A stretch of 64,000 bases of DNA from Arthrobacter sp. FB24 (GTDB taxonomy: Bacteria; Actinomycetota; Actinomycetes; Actinomycetales; Micrococcaceae). The notes under the pieces were generated by a model. The model ran no database searches, was not told the origin of the DNA, and was given only the letters and a program-made list of their open reading frames with translations. The position numbers were made by a program, and so were the translations under genes. Positions 25,749 through 33,232 of the stretch are shown here, piece after piece; position 1 is the stretch's first letter; every line of letters starts with the position of its first letter. The DNA is taken from positions 4,030,001 through 4,094,000 of the forward strand of contig NC_008541.1 of assembly GCF_000196235.1 (NCBI RefSeq). The letters run 5' to 3'.

Positions 25749-25841
25749 GGAGGTCTTTCCCGGTCCTCTGGGGACCTGTCCCGCCGGGCCGTTCAGGGAC
25801 GGCCGGACTGACGACGGAACATTCAGGGGATACTCCCCTCC
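25749..25841 (-). ncRNA. Candidate yybP-ykoY (manganese) riboswitch in the terC leader
   Basis: On the minus strand the leader begins GGAGGGGAGTATCCCC and ends GGGAAAGACCTCC. The family hallmarks are a 5' GGGGAGTA and a 3' (A)AGACC closing a short P1 stem; here GGAGG (25837-25841) pairs with CCTCC (25749-25753). Two GC-rich helices lie between. Its position just upstream of a TerC-family gene is the commonest context for this Mn2+ riboswitch. I cannot run a covariance search, so this is a motif-based call. Confidence 0.65.
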
Positions 25842-25851
25842 GTACGAAATA

Positions 25852-25867
25852 GTGAAACATATTTCAC
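25852..25867. promoter_or_regulatory. 16-bp palindrome GTGAAACATATTTCAC upstream of terC
   Basis: Perfect 6-bp arms (GTGAAA/TTTCAC) around CATA lie 10 nt upstream of the riboswitch candidate, in the most A/T-rich part of the spacer, where the promoter should be. It is probably an operator for an unknown regulator. The HTH protein encoded at 24363 is one candidate. Confidence 0.4.
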
Positions 25868-25897
25868 CTGTTACGGCAATGGGTGAGCGGGCGGCTT

Positions 25898-26194
25898 TCA
25901 GGCCGGGGGACGCGGCTCGACGTGGAGGGTTTCCAGATAGTCCTCGTCGTACTTGTCGTCCCGGACGTCGTCATTCGGGAAACCACCGGGAAGGCTGCCC
26001 TGATTGAGGCCGGCCAGAAGGACGTGCTCAAGCCGCACCTCGGTGTTCATAGCCGTTGCCTGGACGGTTCCCGTCGCCGTACCCGGTATTTTTGCGTTGG
26101 CCATCTCATCGATGCCGGCCACGCTGGCTGCGACCAGGAAGAACGCCGCGACGGCGGCCAGCCCGCGAACTGTTCTCCTTCTCCATGCGCTCAT
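25898..26194 (-). CDS. Small hypothetical exported protein
   Basis: This 98-residue protein matches no family I recognise. After a basic start (MSAWRRRTVRG) comes a hydrophobic stretch LAAVAAFFLVAASVAG, a likely signal peptide or anchor, then a short hydrophilic region ending in an acidic tail (DDVRDDKYDEDYLE). The acidic tail might bind metal ions or simply be disordered. I chose the ATG at 26194; a start at 26218 is in frame without a ribosome site. It lies upstream of the TerC leader on the same strand but is separated from it by the promoter region. Confidence 0.55.
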   Translation of the reverse strand: MSAWRRRTVRGLAAVAAFFLVAASVAGIDEMANAKIPGTATGTVQATAMNTEVRLEHVLLAGLNQGSLPGGFPNDDVRDDKYDEDYLETLHVEPRPPA

Positions 26195-26283
26195 ACCCTG
26201 ATCGTCGTCCACCCGCATTGGAACAAGTCACCGATTGCCTTTGGGCAGGCTGTGAAAGCCAGTAGGCGAACGACGGCGGGCGG

Positions 26284-26308
26284 ACGACGGCGGGGGTCCC
26301 GCCGTCGT
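26284..26308. repeat. Dispersed palindrome copy, partly duplicated
   Basis: Arms ACGACGGCGGG (26284-26294) and CCCGCCGTCGT (26298-26308) form a hairpin. A half-copy precedes it at 26270-26280, and two tandem GTGGTTTGACG-like units follow it. It lies between the divergent small-protein and TspO genes. Confidence 0.7.
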
Positions 26309-26325
26309 GGTTTGACGGTCGTGGT

Positions 26326-26901
26326 TTGACGGGAGGGCTCGCAGTTGTTCACAGTAAGTCAGTGCTCTTGAACGTTGAACAAAGCGCCCCGGGCACTCCC
26401 GCCCCCGGCACACGGCCGCGGAGGCGGCAGATCGCGGCCCTCCTCGGTTTCTTGGCGGCGTCCTGTGCGGTGTCGCTGCTGGGCTCCCTGCCGATCAGGA
26501 TGAACAGTGCCTGGTACGCGGCCGCGGACAAGGCACCGTGGACCCCGCCGGGGTGGATGTTCGGCTCGGTCTGGCTGGTGCTATATGCCGCCATGGCGGT
26601 GGCGGCATGGCTGGTGTGGCGTCAGCAGCGGCACCCGCGCCGGCCGGCGCTCAAGGTCTATGGCAGCCTGCTGCTGCTGAACCTGTCGTGGCCGCTGATG
26701 TTTTTCGGCATGTATCCGATGATGGGCACCGCAGCCCTGTGGCTGGCGCTGCTGGTGATCGCGGCGCACGCGGTGATTGCGACCCTCGCCGTGCTGCACT
26801 TCGGGCCGATCAGTACGACGGCGGGGGTACTGATGCTGCCCTACGTTTCGTGGCTGGTGTTCTCGGGCAGCCTGAACCTGTACGCGGCCCTGAACAACTA
26901 G
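26326..26901 (+). CDS. TspO/MBR family membrane protein
   Basis: This protein of up to 191 residues has the five hydrophobic helices of the TspO/peripheral benzodiazepine receptor family, which binds tetrapyrroles and affects stress responses. The family-specific blocks are WYAAADKAPWTPPGWMFGSVW near 62-82, LYAAMAVAAWLVW, and LNLSWPLMFFG near 117-127. The N-terminal 30 residues are hydrophilic and proline-rich, and the true start is uncertain: TTG at 26326 falls in the repeat region, and GTG at 26362 is the main alternative. It is a single-gene unit between a palindrome repeat and a VOC-family gene. Confidence 0.88.
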   Translation: MTGGLAVVHSKSVLLNVEQSAPGTPAPGTRPRRRQIAALLGFLAASCAVSLLGSLPIRMNSAWYAAADKAPWTPPGWMFGSVWLVLYAAMAVAAWLVWRQQRHPRRPALKVYGSLLLLNLSWPLMFFGMYPMMGTAALWLALLVIAAHAVIATLAVLHFGPISTTAGVLMLPYVSWLVFSGSLNLYAALNN

Positions 26902-26947
26902 GGTTCGCCTCCCGTTTCGGATGCTGGCTGTTATAGGGTCTGGCGGT

Positions 26948-27685
26948 ATGGCATTGCAACTCGTTCAGGTGAATTTCAAGGCTCGGGATGACGCAGCGAT
27001 CGGCCGGTTCTGGGCGGAGGCACTCGGCTGGGGTGTTTCCAGCGAGGGACCCGGCGTGACCAATGTTGAACCCGTGGGCTTCGTCTGGCCGGACCCCGTC
27101 GCCGTCTGCGTGGATGTGGTCACCGTCCCGGACCCCGAAACGGTCAACTACCGCGCGCACCTCGATCTCGCCACCGCCTCCGCGGCCCACCAGGCGGAGC
27201 TGGTGGCCCGGCTGAAGGAGCTCGGTGCGACGCCCGCCGACGTGGGCCAGGGTGATGTGCCGTGGACGGCCATGGCCGACCCGGAGGGCAACCTGTTCCG
27301 CGTGCTGGAACCCCGGTCGATCTACCGGGACACCGGGCCGATAGCCGCCGTGGTGGTCAACTGCGCGGACCCGCGGGCCATGGCCCGGTTCTGGGGCGAG
27401 GCGATGGACTGGACCCTGCATGAGGTGACCGACGATCACGCCAGGCTGCGATCCGCCAAGGGTGTGGGGCCGTATCTTGAGTTCCTTCGCGAGCCAGTTT
27501 TGAAGACCCTCTGCGGCCGCGTCCATCTGGACCTGATGCCGTACCCCGGTGATGACCAAGCGGCCGAGGTGGCCCGGCTGCGGGCTCTGGGCGCCACTGA
27601 CGCCGACGTCGGCCAGGGCGATGTGCCGTGGGCGTGCCTCGCCGACTCAGAGGGCAACGAATTCTGCGTCCTCGCTCCGCGGTGA
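26948..27685 (+). CDS. VOC family (glyoxalase-like) protein, two domains
   Basis: This 245-residue protein contains two tandem VOC-type (glyoxalase/bleomycin resistance/dioxygenase) modules of about 120 residues. Each begins with a D..A...FW.EALGW-like block (AAIGRFWAEALGWG near 13-26, MARFWGEAMDWT near 145-156). Each ends with a repeated ADVGQGDVPW...DPEGN/DSEGNEF segment. This repeat implies an internal duplication. Such proteins bind a metal or a small ligand; the substrate is unknown. ATG at 26948 is preferred because the longer frame extends back over the TspO stop. It precedes the lower-GC nuclease pair. Confidence 0.87.
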   Translation: MALQLVQVNFKARDDAAIGRFWAEALGWGVSSEGPGVTNVEPVGFVWPDPVAVCVDVVTVPDPETVNYRAHLDLATASAAHQAELVARLKELGATPADVGQGDVPWTAMADPEGNLFRVLEPRSIYRDTGPIAAVVVNCADPRAMARFWGEAMDWTLHEVTDDHARLRSAKGVGPYLEFLREPVLKTLCGRVHLDLMPYPGDDQAAEVARLRALGATDADVGQGDVPWACLADSEGNEFCVLAPR

Positions 27686-27869
27686 GGCGCGGTGGCTCGG
27701 CTGGCGGGGCTGGTGCGAACTCCCGGAGCCTGAACTAAGCGGCGCCACTTAGACAACCAAATGTCGAAATGTTCACCAGCGCCTCCTGCAAAAACCATGC
27801 CTACATTTCGGTTAGATTCGGCTCCGCTGCGCTACGGTTGGCAGCACCAACATTTTTCAAGGGGGACAA

Positions 27870-28961
27870 ATGGAGTTTGCAGAAAAACTTTCGGCTCTGG
27901 CAGCAAAGGTGCGTCAGCAGCGAGGTGTGATCCAAACTGAGGAGGCTACAAAGAACGCCTTTGTCATGCCCTTCATTTCCACAATTCTTGGTTACGACGT
28001 CTTCAATCCCATGGAGGTCGTTCCAGAGTTCATCGCGGATGTAGGTCTCAAGAAGGGCGAGAAGATCGACTACGCCATCGTTAAGGACGGCGAAGTCCAG
28101 ATCCTGATCGAGTGCAAAAAGTCCACGGAACCAGTGAAGATCGAGCACGCCTCGCAGCTTTTTCGGTACTTTGCCGTCACGAACGCCAGAATCGCTATCC
28201 TGACCAACGGCGAGGTGTACCAGTTCTTCACGGACCTCGATGCACCGAACCGCATGGACGAAAAGCCGTTTCTCGTCCTCGATTTAAGCGACATTGATGA
28301 GTCCCTCATCCCGGAACTGCAGAAGCTATCCAAGGACGTCTTTGATCTCGATTCAATCATCAGTGCCGCTGGTGAACTGAAATACATCGGTGAACTCAAG
28401 AGGACTTTGGCGGCTCAATTCAAGGAGCCGGAGGATGAGTGGGTCAAGTTCCTCACTGGTCGCGTTTATCCGGGCCCTTACACTCAGAAAGTCCGTGAAC
28501 AATTCACAGCCTTGGTAACCAAGGCGTCCAAACAGTTCCTGAACGACCAGGTGAACGAGCGCCTAAAGAAAGCCCTCGGCGCCCCCAGCTTCCCACAAGC
28601 CGACGACGCCACGGCGGCGGCCACCGTCACAAGCGCCCCTGTCGCCGAAGCCGACCTGGCCGAAGCGGATGGTTTGGAAACAACACTGGAGGAAATCGAG
28701 GGCTACCAGATCGTCCGGGCAATCGTCTGCAGCGAAGTGAAGCCCGCTCGCGTGGTTCAGAGGGACGCCAAGTCCTATTTCGCAGTGCTGCTGGACGACA
28801 ACAACCGCAAGCCGATTGCGCGCCTGCACTTCAACCGTACGCAGAAGTACATCGGAATCTTTGACGTCAACAAAGAAGAGACGCGCGTGCCCATCAGCTC
28901 GCTGGAAGAAATCTACGAGCACACGGAAGCCCTTCGGGCGAGTGTGAAGAGCTACCTGTGA
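27870..28961 (+). CDS. Stand-alone HsdR-N-type PD-(D/E)xK nuclease
   Basis: This 363-residue protein has the N-terminal nuclease domain of type I restriction HsdR subunits but no helicase domain. The TEEATKNAFVMPFI block is at 23-36, and the active-site triad appears as D67 in KIDYAI and E81-x-K83 in IECKKS. A central helical region follows. The C-terminal 90 residues (YQIVRAIVCSEV to the end) form a small beta-rich domain common in this group. GC content is visibly lower than in the flanking genes, and a GGGGG-type ribosome site precedes ATG. Its stop overlaps the next gene by 4 nt. A role in restriction-type defence is plausible, but no methylase or specificity subunit is present nearby. 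Confidence 0.85.
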   Translation: MEFAEKLSALAAKVRQQRGVIQTEEATKNAFVMPFISTILGYDVFNPMEVVPEFIADVGLKKGEKIDYAIVKDGEVQILIECKKSTEPVKIEHASQLFRYFAVTNARIAILTNGEVYQFFTDLDAPNRMDEKPFLVLDLSDIDESLIPELQKLSKDVFDLDSIISAAGELKYIGELKRTLAAQFKEPEDEWVKFLTGRVYPGPYTQKVREQFTALVTKASKQFLNDQVNERLKKALGAPSFPQADDATAAATVTSAPVAEADLAEADGLETTLEEIEGYQIVRAIVCSEVKPARVVQRDAKSYFAVLLDDNNRKPIARLHFNRTQKYIGIFDVNKEETRVPISSLEEIYEHTEALRASVKSYL

Positions 28962-29629
28962 GCGCAACTATTTCTGACCTCGATCGGCTTCTCGTCGCCA
29001 TCGCGGCCATACCGACGCCCTGGAAAGAATGGCCTGGCGGCTATCCTGGCCGCCTGGATCTCGCCTTGGTAGACGCCGTCATGTCGATCCGGTTCCGGTA
29101 CGGACGAGAACGCAAAGACGGATCGTGGACAGGCGCGCGCGGCGCGGTCTTGCGATATCAGGCGTACTCAGACCACGTCGCCCCTGCAGAGAAGATGAAG
29201 AATCTCGCGAATCAGGATCCGATTGCGCTCGAAAGGATTCTGAATCGCCAGAAGGTCCATTCCGGGAAGACCAAAGCTTGTGCGATCGTGGAGGCGGCGC
29301 AACGCTTCCTAGCGATTGACGTAACCGAGCCGGCGCACTTACGGCCCGACGATGCTGAACATAGAGCTCAGTACACTGGCGTCTCGGGCCTAGGTCCAGT
29401 CACGTGGGAGTACTTCACCATGCTCCTAAGCCACGACGGCGTAAAAGCGGACACGTGGATCAGAAGGTTCGTCGAAAGATCCGTCCAGCGCAATGTGTCT
29501 TCGGACGAGGCTGGCGCCCTGATCAAGGAGGCTGCCAATAAGCTCGACGTAAGAGAGACGAAACTCGACTACGCAGTGTGGAACTACGCCAGCACCACGC
29601 GGTTAGAGACCATGCCGAAACTATCCTGA
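28958..29629 (+). CDS. HhH-GPD-like protein paired with the nuclease
   Basis: This 223-residue protein resembles base-excision (endonuclease III-like) proteins in its C-terminal part. A helix-hairpin-helix signature GVSGLGPVTW at 141-150 is followed by KADTWIRRFV at 163-172, where D165 occupies the place of the catalytic Asp. No iron-sulfur cysteines are seen, and the N-terminal half is unlike classic glycosylases. The GTG start overlaps the nuclease stop by 4 nt (GTGA), so the two are one operon and probably one system. It may recognise modified or damaged bases for the neighbouring nuclease, which is inference. Confidence 0.75.
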   Translation: MSATISDLDRLLVAIAAIPTPWKEWPGGYPGRLDLALVDAVMSIRFRYGRERKDGSWTGARGAVLRYQAYSDHVAPAEKMKNLANQDPIALERILNRQKVHSGKTKACAIVEAAQRFLAIDVTEPAHLRPDDAEHRAQYTGVSGLGPVTWEYFTMLLSHDGVKADTWIRRFVERSVQRNVSSDEAGALIKEAANKLDVRETKLDYAVWNYASTTRLETMPKLS

Positions 29630-29649
29630 TCTTCCCAGGGCAGAAACTG

Positions 29650-29716
29650 CGGACGGCGGCGGGACGGCCGCCGTCGTCCCCGCGGTGAGGCGCGCACTCC
29701 CCGCCGTCGTCCGCGG
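29650..29716. repeat. Decayed copy of the dispersed palindrome
   Basis: GGACGGCGGC (29651-29660) and GCCGCCGTCGTCC (29667-29679) form an imperfect hairpin, and a further right-arm copy CCGCCGTCGTCCG lies at about 29701-29713. It separates the convergent HhH and GPP34-family genes and may still terminate transcription. Confidence 0.6.
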
Positions 29717-29722
29717 ACAGCA

Positions 29723-30496
29723 CTACAAGGTTGCGGCTTCTTCCTCCGCCAGTCTGATCAGGCGGAGTTCGTCCTCCACGGCACGGGTGGGCCAATAGTC
29801 CCTGGCCAGCTCATTTGCCCGGGTTAGGTCTGCTGCCGGGAAGAGCTTGCCGAGCAGTCCGGCCGCCTGAAGCAGGGCGATCAGCACCGTGGTCCGGAGA
29901 TCGGGCCCTTTGGACTCAGGTTTCGCGGCAGGTTTCGCAGCATCAGGCGCCCCTTCCCCGGAAACCCCGGCCTCAGCCGCCGCTGCATCAGGCGCCCCTG
30001 CCTCGGTAACCCCCGCCTCAGGAACCTCGAGATTGGACGGCGCACCACTGAGTGCCGCTTCGATCTTTTTCAGGAGCACCTCCTCCGCAGCGTGGTCCTT
30101 GTGCGGGTATCGTACGGCCCGGAACCGGCCCAGATGCTTTTCACCGACGTGCTCCACGATGCCCGCCGACGCCATTCCCTCGTACACACCCTGCACTTCG
30201 GCGCGGCTGTCCAGTACGGAGACCCACCACTTGGGAGTGCGGGCACGGGATTTGCCGCGGATGAGTTCCAGCTCGTCCTGGAAGTCCGTTTGCGGGACAG
30301 TCCCGGTGGCCCTGACGTGCTTCCCCTGCAGCTCGATCGCACCGAGCAGCGCCAGCTCGGCCAATATTGCCCCTGCCACAGTGGTCCTGAGTGCGAACAC
30401 CGGCACTTCAGGTTTGCCGTTGTTGTCGTTCGTTGCCAGAAGGAGGAAGGCCTGGGGAAGACTCAACTCCGCTGCGTTCGGTGTTTCAGCGTTCAT
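29723..30496 (-). CDS. GPP34 (GOLPH3/Vps74-like) family protein
   Basis: This protein of about 257 residues belongs to the GPP34 family, the bacterial relatives of the Golgi phosphoinositide-binding protein GOLPH3. The family blocks are SLPQAFLLLATNDNNGK near the N-terminus, GAILAELALLGAIEL near 43-57 and the late ARDYWPTRAVEDELRLIRL. A low-complexity Ala/Gly/Glu/Pro linker (about 165-200), encoded by imperfect GCATCAGGCGCCCC-type DNA repeats, splits the domain. The ATG at 30496 is preferred; a longer start at 30529 is possible. The bacterial role is unknown, and membrane-lipid association is inferred from the eukaryotic family. Confidence 0.8.
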   Translation of the reverse strand: MNAETPNAAELSLPQAFLLLATNDNNGKPEVPVFALRTTVAGAILAELALLGAIELQGKHVRATGTVPQTDFQDELELIRGKSRARTPKWWVSVLDSRAEVQGVYEGMASAGIVEHVGEKHLGRFRAVRYPHKDHAAEEVLLKKIEAALSGAPSNLEVPEAGVTEAGAPDAAAAEAGVSGEGAPDAAKPAAKPESKGPDLRTTVLIALLQAAGLLGKLFPAADLTRANELARDYWPTRAVEDELRLIRLAEEEAATL

Positions 30497-30574
30497 AGCA
30501 TCATGGTGGCCCTGTTGGGCCGCCACCACAATGAGGAACTAAAAGCGGCGACGTCAACGTGAGCGGGAACCCCG

Positions 30575-31015
30575 TCAGCGAGTCCCGGCAGTGCTGCTCA
30601 GGTGCGCGGAGTCCGCTGTCCACCCGTCACGCAGGCTGGCGTGGCACTCGGCCGCACGTTCGGCGACGTCGCCGTGAACCGCAGACGTAATTGCCTCGAC
30701 AACAGCGATCTGTCCGGTCGTGTCGGGGACGCCCGGAAATTGCACCTGCGGCGCCTCAACCGCGTCCACCGGCGAATCGTGCGTGGCACGCATGCGAAGA
30801 ATCGCGATGGCGGAAATAAGGCACCAGGCAATGTTCGTGACCACGGAAGGCCACGCTTCGTGGACCGCACCATTGACGATGAAGGCACATGCACCGATGA
30901 GGTTGGCCACCTGGAAGCGCTTGCCGGCCTTCAACCAGCCCATGGAGACGGACAGGTATGCCGACAGGATCAGAACTGCCCCCGACCAACCTGCGATTTC
31001 CCACAGCAGTTCCAT
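30575..31015 (-). CDS. Small membrane protein, CBU_0592-like
   Basis: This 146-residue protein has three hydrophobic helices in its first 80 residues (GWSGAVLILSAYLSVSMGW, ANLIGACAFIVNGAVHEAW and TNIAWCLISAIAILRM), a pattern matching the CBU_0592 family of unknown function. The last 65 residues are hydrophilic and cytoplasmic. A TTTCGAGG-like purine stretch lies near the start in the 184-bp region shared with the divergent LysR gene. That regulator may therefore control it, though the sequence gives no direct proof. Confidence 0.72.
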   Translation of the reverse strand: MELLWEIAGWSGAVLILSAYLSVSMGWLKAGKRFQVANLIGACAFIVNGAVHEAWPSVVTNIAWCLISAIAILRMRATHDSPVDAVEAPQVQFPGVPDTTGQIAVVEAITSAVHGDVAERAAECHASLRDGWTADSAHLSSTAGTR

Positions 31016-31199
31016 GATGTCCTTTCGAGGTGATGCCCGGCTGCCATCCGCTGGCGGAATGAAGTTGGCGGGCTACGCGTGTGTTTGGAGTCCGGCCTGG
31101 ATGTCGCCCGCGGGCCTGCCGTTTCAACAGCAATTATGGGGACGTACCACCTTTAGAGCAATTGCATTCCACTGAAGTCCTGGTTTAGATGTACTTAAC

Positions 31200-32123
31200 A
31201 TGGACATCGATCCGCGCCGGTTGCGCGTGCTTCTTGCAATTGCTCGTACGGGCGGCGTGCTGGCCGCAGCGGACGAGCTGGGACTTACGCCCTCGGCCGT
31301 CTCACAGCAGCTCACCAAATTGGAGGACGAGACGGGGCACGCCTTGGTGGTGCGCACGCCCAAGGGTTCGGTTTTGACACCCGCCGGCCTGGCAGTTGCC
31401 GAAGCAGGCGAGGAGATTGAACGCGCCCTCAGTGTTGCTCGCGCCCGAATCGAAGGCGGGGCCAAGGTCGCAGGAGTCGTGCGCGTGGGCGGGTTCACCA
31501 GCTTTGTTCGGACGGTGGTGATCCCGCGCCTGCCCGGCTGGCGCACCCAGTACCCGCAATTGGAGATCAGGATCTTTGAGGACGACTTCCCTGCCTTGAT
31601 GCGGCTGCTACGTCAGCGCCAGCTCGACGCCGTCGTGGTCGAGCTCGACTCTACGACCGCCGAGCAACGTTCACTGTCCGCCGGAATGATTGAAGAGCCC
31701 CTCCTTGACGAACCATGGAAGCTGGTGGTTCCGTCGGGTGCACTGCTCACCACCGAGAACGTTGATCTTGCCGGGCTGCCCTTTCCGTGGCTCGGCGTCG
31801 AGCCGTCCGCGGCCAACGCGGCGGTGCTCGGTCGCCTTCGCCAGTCAACGGGTGCCCGGATGGAGACGGTCCATCAGTACCAGGACACGCTTACCGCCCT
31901 CGCGCTCGTGGCCGCGGGCGAGGGTATTGCGATCGCACCCACCCTGGCATTGAGCGGCGTCCGCCATGACGGGGTGGATGTCCTGGACGTCCCCGGATTG
32001 GGCACGCGACGTATCGTCCTGCGACGGTTCGACCGGCGGCGGTCAGCCAACATGCCCGTGGACACAGTCGCGCGCCTCCTGCGGGAATCGGCGGCAGCGT
32101 TCGATACCCGGTCCACATCCTGA
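31200..32123 (+). CDS. LysR family transcriptional regulator
   Basis: This 307-residue LysR-type regulator has an N-terminal winged helix at about 5-65 (LRVLLAIARTGGVLAAADELGLTPSAVSQQ, then RTPKGSVLTPAG). A periplasmic-binding-like effector domain spans about 90-300. It diverges from the small membrane-protein gene at 30575, the usual arrangement for a LysR target, with 184 bp between. The ATTG and TCAACAG-like sequences in that gap do not give a clear T-N11-A site. A terminator of the dispersed palindrome family follows at 32143. The ligand is unknown. Confidence 0.92.
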   Translation: MDIDPRRLRVLLAIARTGGVLAAADELGLTPSAVSQQLTKLEDETGHALVVRTPKGSVLTPAGLAVAEAGEEIERALSVARARIEGGAKVAGVVRVGGFTSFVRTVVIPRLPGWRTQYPQLEIRIFEDDFPALMRLLRQRQLDAVVVELDSTTAEQRSLSAGMIEEPLLDEPWKLVVPSGALLTTENVDLAGLPFPWLGVEPSAANAAVLGRLRQSTGARMETVHQYQDTLTALALVAAGEGIAIAPTLALSGVRHDGVDVLDVPGLGTRRIVLRRFDRRRSANMPVDTVARLLRESAAAFDTRSTS

Positions 32124-32142
32124 CCGGCCGCAGCAGAAGGGA

Positions 32143-32174
32143 CGGACGACGGCGGGAGGTCCCGCCGTCGTCCG
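32143..32174. terminator. Hairpin terminator, dispersed palindrome family
   Basis: Perfect 15-bp arms (32143-32157 and 32160-32174) surround a 2-nt centre, followed by CTTGCGTTT as in the copies at 24301 and 20755. It lies between the convergent LysR gene and the small gene at 32222. Confidence 0.85.
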
Positions 32175-32221
32175 CTTGCGTTTGGCGTTGCTCCACACAG
32201 GGCTGCCGTGCGGGGCAGCGG

Positions 32222-32527
32222 TCAGTCCGCGCCCTGGCCCTCGCGGGCCGTCTCCTCCAGGATCCTGGCTGTGGGGGCTGCGGTCATCAGCTGCCCTATC
32301 ACCTCGGGGTTGTCCCACACCTCGCTGCGTAGCCGTCCCAGAAAGGCGTTCGCAGAGTCCTTGGTGTCGAAGTCAAGGAGCACAGCCACTCTGTTCCGGT
32401 CCTCCGTATCCCGGAACAGGCGGACAGACCTGGCGCCCGAGGCCGCGCGGCCTGCAGGATCGCTGTCGAATACTTTTTTGAAGGCCTCGTAATCCCGGAC
32501 CGGATAGCTGATCTGCAAGGTGAACAT
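32222..32527 (-). CDS. Small hypothetical protein, probable ferredoxin-like (dimeric alpha-beta barrel) fold
   Basis: This 101-residue protein begins with a beta strand MFTLQISYPVRDYEAFKKVFDSD and continues with VRLFRDTEDRNRVAVLLDFD and a C-terminal helix. This pattern is typical of small dimeric alpha-beta barrel proteins such as ABM or stress-response barrels. No catalytic residue is recognisable. An AAAGGAACG ribosome site precedes ATG. It forms its own unit between the palindrome terminator and the divergent lipoprotein gene. Confidence 0.7.
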   Translation of the reverse strand: MFTLQISYPVRDYEAFKKVFDSDPAGRAASGARSVRLFRDTEDRNRVAVLLDFDTKDSANAFLGRLRSEVWDNPEVIGQLMTAAPTARILEETAREGQGAD

Positions 32528-32674
32528 CGTCGTTCCTTTCGCTCGGACTGTGGCAGGTCAAACTTAGGACTTCCGGCATTATCCCGGTAGGGCCGAAGGA
32601 CGGTGCAGACCGCGCTAACGTCACACAACGCGACGGCATCCCGATCCGGACAGGCCACGCCCTACCCTTGACAT

Positions 32675-33232
32675 GTGACTTTGACTAAGATCCGCACCGC
32701 CGCCGCGAGCTCCCTCGCCGCCGCAGGCCTCCTGTTTACCCTCGCCGCCTGTTCCACGCCGGCCGCCACCCAGCCGACCACCTCCGCACCGGCGTCGCCG
32801 GCAACGGCTTCATCCAGCGCCTCCTCCGGGCCCTGCACCGGAGTGAAGGTCATCGTAGATTCCGGCGCCCTGAAGCAGGCTGCCGCTGACACATCCGTCT
32901 GCGTGCCCGCGGACGCGCCAATCCTCGCGTCCACGGTGCTCGAAGAGGCCAAGGTGAAAACCGAGGGTACCGCCCAATATCCCAAGGAACTGGCGTGCCG
33001 GGTGAACGGTGTGCCCGCCGCGGACTTCGACATCACCCACAAGGGCGGCACGTACCGGGAAGACTGCAGCAAGATGCCTGCCGCCTTTGCGTACTGGGCC
33101 CTCTGGGTGAAGCCGGCTTCCGGTGACTGGGCATACGCCCAGGAAGGCCTCGCCACGTTGAAGGTGAGCCCCGGCGAGAGCCTGGAACTGCTCTTCACGG
33201 TCGACGGCGAACCGGCCGCACCCGCGGCATGA
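32675..33232 (+). CDS. Putative DUF4430-like lipoprotein linked to ECF transporter
   Basis: This 185-residue lipoprotein has a signal peptide and lipobox LAAC near residues 23-26, followed by a Thr/Ser/Pro-rich linker (about 27-50). A globular domain then carries four cysteines (GPCTG, VCVPA, LACRV, EDCSK) that could form two disulfides. I assign it tentatively to the DUF4430 type, related in fold to transcobalamin C-terminal domains. Its stop overlaps the ECF transporter start by 4 nt (ATGA), so it almost certainly works with that transporter as an extracellular ligand-binding or delivery protein. A vitamin-type ligand is inferred. The GTG start gives a standard basic signal-peptide N-terminus. 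Confidence 0.75.
   Translation: MTLTKIRTAAASSLAAAGLLFTLAACSTPAATQPTTSAPASPATASSSASSGPCTGVKVIVDSGALKQAAADTSVCVPADAPILASTVLEEAKVKTEGTAQYPKELACRVNGVPAADFDITHKGGTYREDCSKMPAAFAYWALWVKPASGDWAYAQEGLATLKVSPGESLELLFTVDGEPAAPAA

Noticed and set aside
27870..29629. Complete type I restriction-modification system
   Set aside because: No helicase region in the nuclease and no methylase or specificity subunit nearby.
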